A DNA stretch of 9,048 bases from Halanaerobiaceae bacterium. Lineage in GTDB: Bacteria > Bacillota_F > Halanaerobiia > Halanaerobiales > CSSED10-376. The first letter of the stretch is position 1. Every line of letters starts with the position of its first letter. Shown piece by piece: positions 1 through 5,517 of this stretch. The stretch is taken from NCBI GenBank assembly GCA_003557445.1, contig PWOK01000121.1, forward strand, positions 1-9,048, given 5' to 3'. A model generated the notes under the pieces. It was not told where the DNA came from. It did not search any database and was given only the letters and a program-made list of their open reading frames with translations. The position numbers and the translations under genes were made by a program.

Positions 1-570
1 ACACAAAGAATTAATCGGGAAGATTTTATTAGATTTCATTTAGATCCGGTTTATTTTTCTGATTTCAGTCTTTATTATGAAATAAAGGAATTTAATTTTG
101 GGCTGAAACCATTAATAGAAAATGAAATGGCTGTAGCATTATATAAAACATATGAAATTAGACCTGACATAAATGAGATATTAAGTATTGATGAGTTAAA
201 ATATGTTCTAAATTATGAAGATGATAATATACTTTTTGGTTTTGATATGAAAAATCAATCTCTTAAATTACATACATTCTTAGATATAATTATAACCGAT
301 GATTATAGTGAACCAGAACCTTTTTCTGATGAAATGACTTTTTTTCAGAATCTATTGGAAGCAATATATATTGAAGAGTTTTTAATAGAGGGAACTTATT
401 TAAATGAAGATATGAAGTTACTCCTGATAGAACTGGAAAAATATCTTGATCGCAAATTCTCTAAATCCTTTGAATGGAAGGATGATAGGGTTATCTGGGA
501 TTATTCAGGTTTTTTACCAGAAATATTTGAAGAAGAAGAGGAAGTAATAATGAGATTAAAATCACTTTAA
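1..570 (+). CDS. 3' part of an acidic paralogue of unknown function (5' end outside window)
   Basis: The frame is open from base 1 to the TAA at 568-570, giving 189 residues. The Met codon at 127 is internal, because residues encoded before it (TQRINREDFIRF...) match the next gene over the same stretch. The protein is the C-terminal third of a paralogue of the 778-2409 product: the two align over 189 residues without gaps, and I count roughly 35 differences (about 81% identity). It is rich in Asp, Glu, Phe and Ile and ends in a run of five Glu followed by a short tail. No catalytic motif, Cys pair or membrane segment is visible in the part present. By analogy with its neighbour the missing N-terminus probably carries a membrane anchor. 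I do not recognise the family. It is probably the upstream member of a tandem array that continues off the left edge. Confidence 0.8.
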   Translation, partial: TQRINREDFIRFHLDPVYFSDFSLYYEIKEFNFGLKPLIENEMAVALYKTYEIRPDINEILSIDELKYVLNYEDDNILFGFDMKNQSLKLHTFLDIIITDDYSEPEPFSDEMTFFQNLLEAIYIEEFLIEGTYLNEDMKLLLIELEKYLDRKFSKSFEWKDDRVIWDYSGFLPEIFEEEEEVIMRLKSL

Positions 571-603
571 AATATTTGTAAAGTAGGCAGTTGACTGATT
601 CGA

Positions 604-660
604 CAAATACCGACAGGTGCCAGGCACCCCCCGGTTTTTGTCGGATTTTTTTTGTATTTG
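604..660 (+). terminator. Palindromic hairpin element / likely intrinsic terminator between the tandem paralogues
   Basis: The element is nested. The outer arms CAAATAC (604-610) and GTATTTG (654-660) are inverted repeats. CCGACA (610-615) pairs with TGTCGG (639-644). Inside lies the perfect GGTGCC-A-GGCACC palindrome (616-628), followed by a C-run. A T-tract (646-653) follows the CCGACA/TGTCGG stem, so it can terminate transcription of the upstream gene. The GC-rich core contrasts sharply with the AT-rich surroundings and looks like a dispersed palindromic (REP-like) element reused as a terminator. Terminator activity is likely; mobile or REP origin is inference. Confidence 0.65.
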
Positions 661-688
661 CACTAACTTCATATTTAAAACATACAAT
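658..688 (+). promoter_or_regulatory. Possible weak sigma-A promoter for the 778-2409 gene
   Basis: TTGCAC (658-663) and TACAAT (683-688) each resemble consensus boxes, but the spacer is 19 bp and the -35 box overlaps the outer arm of the hairpin element. It is the best candidate I can find between the terminator and the gene. It is tentative in such AT-rich DNA. Confidence 0.25.
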
Positions 689-764
689 AAAATATAAAAA
701 TAAAAAGGGGAAAAATTATTTATGTATAACTATATAAATATGAAAGATTTTGCTAACTTTCAAA

Positions 765-771
765 AAGGGGG
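765..771 (+). promoter_or_regulatory. Ribosome binding site that fixes a TTG start
   Basis: AAGGGGG lies 6 bases upstream of TTG at 778. An in-frame TAA at 754-756 rules out any earlier start. The next in-frame Met codon lies inside the predicted membrane segment, so TTG is the sensible start. Confidence 0.65.
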
Positions 772-777
772 ATCAAA

Positions 778-2409
778 TTGTTATTATTTAAAGGGAAAAA
801 GGTTTTAATACTCAGTCTGTTTTTGATTTTAATGATTATGGTCACTGCTGTAAAAATAATAGGTTATGAAAAGACAGCTGAAATTGAAGCACAAGTTGAA
901 GAATTACTGGAAGAAAGAAATATAATCTATACTTCTATTGATGTTTATCCTGAAGATAATTCAGTAGTATTAAAAGAATTAACAATGGAAGATGAAGATG
1001 CAATTTATAATATCTCTGAAGTTGTTTTTCAGGGTGAAGAATTATATTATGATAATTTTGAATTAAAAACCGGAAAACATCTTGATACCTTATTAAAGTT
1101 TAAGGGAATTGAAATAAAAGATAAAAATGAGGGTATAGATTTATTTATTGAAGAAATAAAGGTAGCATATGAAGGGGTAATTGTTAGTGATCTGGAAAAA
1201 TATTTTACAGATATTGATCAGAAATTTGATCAAGAAAACAACCTGGAAGTACTTAATACTATTTACAGAAAGATGCTGGAATATGATCAATTTTTTAATA
1301 TTACTGTAAGTAATTTAGATGTGGATATTGAAAATGAATTTGATTTTACTATAAATTCTTTTGCATTTGAAATGGATTATGAAAAAGAAAGCAATTTTTA
1401 TAAATCTAAACTTATTGTAGATGATATATTGGTAGACTTAGACTTTAATCAAAATGTATACCTGGGTCAGATTGGCTTTGATTATAGTGGTAAATTAGAT
1501 CCGGATAAAATGGATTTTAACTCTTTTGATTTTAATAATGATATTTTTGAAATGGAAGAGAGTAAAAGCTATAATGAAGTTGAAATTTTACAGCCGGATA
1601 TGGAAAATCTTCTGGAGACTGCAGAAAAAAGTTTTGAAGCTATAATTAATCCCGATTTTAATTTTTTCATTAAAGATTTAATAATTAACACAGAACCAAT
1701 TTTTGCATTAAACATGGGAGAATTAAGTTTCAATTTTTATGAAGAAGAGAAAGATATTATTTCAAATCTTAAAGTAGATGATATGCTTTTGAGTATACAT
1801 TTTTTTCTGGAAGAGTTTTCTATTAAAAGTTCAACAACTACACAAAGAATTAATCGGGAAGACTTTATTAGATTTCATTTAGATCCGGTTTATTTTTCCG
1901 ATTTCAGTGTTGATTATGAAATAACTGAATTTAAATTAGGGCTAGACCCATTTATGGCACATCAACTGGCTGTAGTATTATATGAAACATATGAAATTAG
2001 ACCTAACATAAATGAGATGTTAAGTATTGATGAGTTAAGATATGCTTTAAATTATGAAGATGATAATATACTTTTTGACTTTGATATGAAACATCCATTT
2101 CTAAAATTACATACATTCTCAGATATAATTTTAACAGATGATTATAGTGAACCAGAACCTTTTTCTGATGAGATGATTTTTTTTCAGAATCTATTGGAAG
2201 CAATATATATTGAGGATTTTTTAATAGAAGGCACTTATTTAAATAAAGATATGAAGTTACTCCTGATAGAACTGGAAAATTATCTTGACCGTAAATTTTC
2301 TAAATCCTTTGAATGGAAGGATGATAGGGTTATCTGGGATTATTCAGGATTATTATCAGAAATATTTGAAGAAGAAGAGGAACAAGAAATAGGATTAAGA
2401 TCACTTTAA
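778..2409 (+). CDS. Membrane-anchored acidic protein of unknown function (543 aa)
   Basis: Residues 1-8 hold a short basic stretch (FKGKK), and about residues 9-29 form one hydrophobic segment. This predicts an N-terminal anchor or uncleaved signal with the rest outside the membrane. No lipobox Cys is present. The remaining roughly 510 residues are very acidic and read as alternating short beta-like segments, for example phrases ending in SNLDVDIENEF or GQIGFDYSGKLD. This pattern recalls large periplasmic or surface beta-rich proteins such as AsmA- or DUF945-like families, but I see no diagnostic motif and do not assign one. The C-terminal 189 residues (from about 355) are about 81% identical to the upstream gene product, so the two are tandem duplicates. 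The start is TTG with a good ribosome binding site. A terminator follows directly, so the gene is probably monocistronic. The acidic composition suits a halophile's exposed protein. Confidence 0.8.
   Translation: MLLFKGKKVLILSLFLILMIMVTAVKIIGYEKTAEIEAQVEELLEERNIIYTSIDVYPEDNSVVLKELTMEDEDAIYNISEVVFQGEELYYDNFELKTGKHLDTLLKFKGIEIKDKNEGIDLFIEEIKVAYEGVIVSDLEKYFTDIDQKFDQENNLEVLNTIYRKMLEYDQFFNITVSNLDVDIENEFDFTINSFAFEMDYEKESNFYKSKLIVDDILVDLDFNQNVYLGQIGFDYSGKLDPDKMDFNSFDFNNDIFEMEESKSYNEVEILQPDMENLLETAEKSFEAIINPDFNFFIKDLIINTEPIFALNMGELSFNFYEEEKDIISNLKVDDMLLSIHFFLEEFSIKSSTTTQRINREDFIRFHLDPVYFSDFSVDYEITEFKLGLDPFMAHQLAVVLYETYEIRPNINEMLSIDELRYALNYEDDNILFDFDMKHPFLKLHTFSDIILTDDYSEPEPFSDEMIFFQNLLEAIYIEDFLIEGTYLNKDMKLLLIELENYLDRKFSKSFEWKDDRVIWDYSGLLSEIFEEEEEQEIGLRSL
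1840..2409 (+). repeat. Second copy of a 570-bp direct repeat (first copy 1-570)
   Basis: Bases 1-570 and 1840-2409 align end to end at an offset of 1839 bases with no net gap. Both begin in the same codon context (ACACAAAGAATTAATCGGGA) and both end at the TAA. Similarity stops just after the stop codon, where the downstream sequences differ. The left limit of the repeat cannot be seen because copy 1 is cut by the window edge, so the duplication probably covers more of the gene. Confidence 0.85.
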
Positions 2410-2431
2410 AATTTTATAAAAAGCAACGCAA

Positions 2432-2472
2432 AAGAGGTATATTCCATTAAATTGTAATATATCTCTTTTTTT
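2432..2472 (+). terminator. Intrinsic terminator after the 543-aa protein gene
   Basis: AAGAGGTATATT (2432-2443) pairs with AATATATCTCTT (2456-2467) over 12 bp with one G-U pair. The loop is 12 bases, and the run of T continues to 2472. From 2473 to 2614 I see only AT-rich sequence with no convincing gene, apart from a small ATGAAAAA/TTTTTCAT inverted repeat at 2489-2511. Confidence 0.75.
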
Positions 2473-2614
2473 CTGTAAATTTAAATAGATGAAAAATTAT
2501 TATTTTTTCATTTGATAGATCAGTCCGGAGTATAAATGTTTTACTATTACAATATAAAATCATAAATAAAAAAATAAAATTTATTCTGAACTTGTGAAAG
2601 TGATATAAAAAACC

Positions 2615-2643
2615 TTGACTAATATATTAGTATATTATGTAAT
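2615..2643 (+). promoter_or_regulatory. Sigma-A-like promoter with 14-bp palindromic operator candidate
   Basis: TTGACT (2615-2620) is separated by 17 bp from TGTAAT (2638-2643), five of six consensus bases in each box. A perfect palindrome, ACTAATATATTAGT (2618-2631), overlaps the -35 box and fills the upstream part of the spacer, the usual place for a repressor operator. Because an M56 (BlaR1-type) remnant follows immediately, I infer that this is the old promoter of a blaI-blaR1-like pair, controlled by a BlaI/MecI-type repressor whose gene is no longer here. The repressor identity is inference. Confidence 0.55.
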
Positions 2644-2649
2644 TTAAAT

Positions 2650-2990
2650 GTGAATAATCAGATTAACAATAATAAGAAACCTGTTTTAATGGTTTCAGAT
2701 AAAATAAGTACGCCATTACTTATGGGGTTGTTAAATCCTGTTATTGTATTACCGGAAAAAATTAAAAAGCAATATAATAATCATGAAATAAAAGCCATCA
2801 TTGCCCATTAACTAAATCATGCAGTAAGGAAAGATTTATTGTGGAGTCTTATTATAACAATATGTCAGATAATATTCTTTTTTAATCCAGTTATCTGGGC
2901 AGGTGAAGAGAATGGGGTCTGGCCCGGGAAAATGCCTGTGATTACAGGGCAATTGAGATAACAGATATATCACCAGCAAAATACAGTAAA
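2650..2990 (+). pseudogene. Remnant of an M56 (BlaR1/MecR1-type) membrane metallopeptidase
   Basis: M56 proteins are membrane-embedded zinc peptidases that sense antibiotics or cell-wall stress and inactivate a BlaI-type repressor. In the frame of 2650, translation gives a characteristic central stretch: VSDKISTPLLMGLLNPVIVLP, then IIAH-stop-LNH, then VRKDLLW and FFFNPVIWAG. The stop (TAA, 2810-2812) sits exactly at the catalytic Glu of HExxH, explicable by one GAA-to-TAA change. The reading frame then shifts near 2905-2918. In the new frame LARENACDYRAIE and SPAKYSKML match the usual segment after the zinc site (ExACD and a later Y..LL). The N-terminal membrane helices, the fourth helix and the sensor domain are absent. 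The fragment runs straight into leucine-rich repeats. With these lesions it cannot make an active protease. I am confident of the family from motif order. Confidence 0.8.
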
Positions 2991-3626
2991 ATGCTTATTA
3001 ATAATATAGATGATATAACTCCACTTGAAGAATTAACAGGACTGGAGGGGCTGAGTTTGGGGAGTAATAATATTGATGATTTAAAACCTCTTGAAAAATT
3101 AAATAACTTAACAGCACTGGATGTATCGGGAAATGAAATTGAAGATATATCAGCTATTGAAGGTTTGGTAGAACTGGAACTTTTATTTTTATGGGATAAT
3201 AAAATAAAAAATATCGATCCTCTTGAAAACCTGAAAAACCTTGAGTATTTGTATTTAATGCAGAACAAGATAGAAGATATAACAGCAATTAAAGGTTTAA
3301 CCAATCTAAAGGAACTACTATTATCCAGTAACAATATAGAAGATATTTCTGCTCTTGAAGAGCTGATAAAACTGGAGTATTTGAATTTAAGCCAAAACAA
3401 TATAAAAGATATTAGTGTTATTGAAAGACTTACAAATCTTAATATGTTAAGATTAAGTGGTAATATTATAGAAGATATTACACCACTTCTGAATAATGAT
3501 GGTTTTGGTGAAGGGGATAAAATCGAATTAATGGTCAATAATCTGGATTTAAGTGAAGGTTCTGAGATGATGGAAGTAATTGAAGAATTAAAAGAAAGAG
3601 GGGTAGAGTTTGACCCGGGAATTTAA
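2991..3626 (+). CDS. Internalin-like leucine-rich-repeat protein, 5'-truncated and fused to the M56 remnant
   Basis: About seven 22-residue repeats of the form LxxLxLxxNxIxDIxxLExL are visible from about residue 3 to 160. They are followed by a C-terminal cap (GFGEGDKIEL...NLDLSEGSEMM) of the kind that closes bacterial LRR domains. Such domains bind proteins or other ligands at the cell surface. Here there is no signal peptide, no membrane anchor and no sorting motif. The ATG at 2991 has no Shine-Dalgarno sequence: the preceding bases are the tail of the M56 remnant, which is in the same frame and open from 2907. The frame is intact to the TAA at 3624-3626. It is most likely the 3' end of a larger LRR gene joined to the M56 fragment by a deletion, and may not be translated. 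If expressed, it would be a 211-aa cytoplasmic LRR protein. Confidence 0.65.
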   Translation: MLINNIDDITPLEELTGLEGLSLGSNNIDDLKPLEKLNNLTALDVSGNEIEDISAIEGLVELELLFLWDNKIKNIDPLENLKNLEYLYLMQNKIEDITAIKGLTNLKELLLSSNNIEDISALEELIKLEYLNLSQNNIKDISVIERLTNLNMLRLSGNIIEDITPLLNNDGFGEGDKIELMVNNLDLSEGSEMMEVIEELKERGVEFDPGI

Positions 3627-3732
3627 AATATAAAAATTATATTTAAATGATAACCAGTCAATACAGGTATTTTAAATAAATATGAGGATAACAACAGACA
3701 ATTAAGCCTGTTTTTAACTTCAATAATGACCA

Positions 3733-3776
3733 ACCCTCTATCATAAAAGAATTATGATAGGGGGTCTTTTCTTTTT
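3733..3776 (+). terminator. Strong intrinsic terminator
   Basis: ACCCTCTATCATAA (3733-3746) pairs with TTATGATAGGGGGT (3752-3765) over 14 bp with one G-T wobble and a 5-base loop. T-rich sequence follows (TTTTCTTTTT, 3767-3776). It isolates the LRR/M56 relic from the next operon. The rest of the 3627-3836 gap is AT-rich and shows no gene. Confidence 0.8.
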
Positions 3777-3836
3777 CTCCCATACCATAATATTTTTAAC
3801 TTGATTTTTAGGGTTTTTGTAATTTGTTCTTTGACG

Positions 3837-3870
3837 AGTTATTGACATATGTTTAAAACAATGATATAAT
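3837..3870 (+). promoter_or_regulatory. Consensus sigma-A promoter of the MBL-DUF89-ATPase operon
   Basis: TTGACA (3842-3847), a 17-bp spacer and TATAAT (3865-3870) are both perfect boxes, with an extended -10 TG at 3862-3863. The predicted start of transcription is about 40 bases before the ATG at 3920. The stretch AGTTATTGACATATG (3837-3851) and most of the spacer recur in the promoter at 7356-7389 (30 of 34 bases identical). Conservation of spacer bases, which polymerase does not need, points to a shared regulator site centred on ACATATGT. A second TTGAC lies 11 bases upstream at 3831-3835. Confidence 0.85.
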
Positions 3871-3919
3871 TTTTACACAAAAAAGTATAAGCAAAACACC
3901 TACAGGAAAGGAGTAAAAA

Positions 3920-4594
3920 ATGAAAATAACCATTTTATATGATAATAATGTACATAATAATTATTTTAAATCAAAGTGGGGATTTTCCTGTTTAATTGAA
4001 AAAGAAAATAGTCCAGGGATATTATTTGATACTGGTGGACAGGCAAAAATACTTATGGAAAATATGAAAAAACTAAAAATTAATGAAGGTAATATTGATG
4101 AAATATTTATTTCACATCCCCACTGGGATCATATAGGGGGATTACCATACCTTTATAAAGTCAAAAATGAGGTTATTGTTTATGTACCGGCTTCCTTTGA
4201 TGATAATAAAGACAAAACACCTCCATTTTTTGACAGATTTTGTTATAATGATAATGTCATAAGCATCAGGGATGCAGGAGAAATTCATCAGGAAATTTAT
4301 TCTAGCGGTGAACTCGATGGCATAGAACAGGCTCTAATTTTAAAGACAGAAAAAGGATTAGTGGTTGTTGTAGGCTGTTCCCATCCAGGGGTTGGTAAGA
4401 TACTGGATACTGCTTCCCAATTTGGTAAATTATATGGAATTATAGGTGGATTACATGGTTTTTCTGATTATAGCAGACTTGAAGGTCTGAAATTAATATG
4501 TTCAACACATTGTACTCAAAAAATAGAAGAAATTAAAATCCGCTATCCAGATCAATTTATAGAGGGAGGAGTGGGTAGAATAATAAATATTTAA
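3920..4594 (+). CDS. MBL-fold metallo-hydrolase (COG1237-like)
   Basis: This 224-aa protein has the metallo-beta-lactamase fold signatures in order: an N-terminal strand with FDTGG (36-40), the metal motif SHPHWDHIGG (65-74; H66, H68, D70, H71), GCSHPG (152-157; H155), GGLHGF (176-181; H179) and a THCT motif (196-199; H197). The GCSH, GGxH and HCT pattern is that of the COG1237 group, often named after dihydropterin-ribofuranosylaminobenzene phosphate synthase, a methanogen role I would not transfer here. The substrate is unknown. It is probably cytoplasmic, with two metal ions. The start is firm: AAAGGAG (3907-3913) lies 6 bases before the ATG. It is the first gene after a consensus promoter and is followed 50 bases later by the DUF89 gene. 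Its placement with metallocluster-type genes suggests hydrolysis of a phosphoester or thioester in that pathway (inference). Confidence 0.85.
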   Translation: MKITILYDNNVHNNYFKSKWGFSCLIEKENSPGILFDTGGQAKILMENMKKLKINEGNIDEIFISHPHWDHIGGLPYLYKVKNEVIVYVPASFDDNKDKTPPFFDRFCYNDNVISIRDAGEIHQEIYSSGELDGIEQALILKTEKGLVVVVGCSHPGVGKILDTASQFGKLYGIIGGLHGFSDYSRLEGLKLICSTHCTQKIEEIKIRYPDQFIEGGVGRIINI

Positions 4595-4644
4595 ATACTG
4601 AGTTAATTAAGAACAGAGATAACAATGGGGAGGGCAATAAATTA

Positions 4645-5517
4645 ATGAATATAAAACTGGATTGTTTATCCTGTATCTTTAGACAAATTCTGGAGGGTAG
4701 CAGGATGGCAACAGATGATAAAGAGTTGGTACGTGAGATAGTAAATGAGTATGCCAGAATGATTCCCAAAATAACTGAAAATGATCTGGCCCCTGAAGTG
4801 GTAGGCAGAATTCAGAAAAGTATCAAAGAAAAAACTGGCCAGGAAGACCCTTATCAGGATTGTAAGAATAATAATATTCAATCAGCTTTATCATACTATC
4901 CTGAGATAGAAAAAGTTATAGATGAATCAGATGACCCCTTACTTGATTCCTTAATCATGTCAGGGATGGGAAATTCACTGGATGCAGGAGTAAATTTAAA
5001 GGTCAACCTGGGGGAAAACATAAAACAGGCACTTGCCGATGGCTTTATCCGAAGTGATTATAAAATATTCCAGGAGAGAATAGATAAAAGTCAAAATGTT
5101 TTAATTATAGCTGATAATGCCGGAGAAGCTGTTTTTGATAGGTTACTGATCAAAGAGTTAAATAAATATGATATAAATCTTACCTATGCTGTAAGAGAGG
5201 AACCGGTATTAAATGATGCTACAGTTCGAGAAGCATGTGAATTGGGGATTGACAGGAGCTGTAATCTGATTTCCAGTGGCTGTAAAACACCGGGGTTAAT
5301 TCTGGAAAAAACTAGTAATGAGTTTAAAAAATTATTTAGGAAAGCTGATCTCAGAATCAGTAAAGGTCAGGGTAATCTGGAGGGATTATCTGATGTAGAA
5401 GATGATATATTTTTTTTATTGAAGGCTAAATGTGATCTGGTGGCTGAAATATTGAGAGTAGATGTGGGTGATTTGGTTTTTATTCTAAAAAATAATAAGG
5501 AGAAAGGAAGATTATAA
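4645..5517 (+). CDS. DUF89 family protein (ARMT1-like / damage-control phosphatase fold)
   Basis: This 290-aa protein matches the short prokaryotic DUF89 group (AF1104-like, COG1578). Visible hallmarks are DCLSC (6-10) at the N-terminus, ADNAGE (156-161), R184 with P187 and ND (190-191), KGQGN-E (240-246) and FFLLKAKC (256-263). The Asp and Asn of DNAGE and the later ND/GQGN loops form the metal and phosphate site in this family. Characterised relatives are metal-dependent phosphatases that remove phosphate from damaged or inappropriate sugar phosphates; the substrate here is unknown. The Cys pair at 7 and 10 could bind metal. The start is ATG with GGGGAGGG (4627-4634) 10 bases upstream. The stop overlaps the ATG of the next gene by one base (TAATG), so the two are translationally coupled and probably act together. 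Confidence 0.85.
   Translation: MNIKLDCLSCIFRQILEGSRMATDDKELVREIVNEYARMIPKITENDLAPEVVGRIQKSIKEKTGQEDPYQDCKNNNIQSALSYYPEIEKVIDESDDPLLDSLIMSGMGNSLDAGVNLKVNLGENIKQALADGFIRSDYKIFQERIDKSQNVLIIADNAGEAVFDRLLIKELNKYDINLTYAVREEPVLNDATVREACELGIDRSCNLISSGCKTPGLILEKTSNEFKKLFRKADLRISKGQGNLEGLSDVEDDIFFLLKAKCDLVAEILRVDVGDLVFILKNNKEKGRL

Noticed and set aside
127..570. A separate 147-aa gene starting at the ATG at 127
   Set aside because: The frame is open and homologous to the neighbour gene from base 1, there is no ribosome binding site before 127, and the Met aligns to an internal residue of the paralogue.
722..808. A 28-codon upstream ORF overlapping the TTG start at 778 in another frame
   Set aside because: Only a distant AAGGGG (705-710) precedes it, the peptide has no recognisable feature, and AT-rich DNA gives such frames easily.
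2942..3538. A 198-aa antisense frame across the leucine-rich repeats
   Set aside because: It is a Ser/Ile/Leu-rich repetitive shadow of the LRR codons, with no ribosome binding site or domain.
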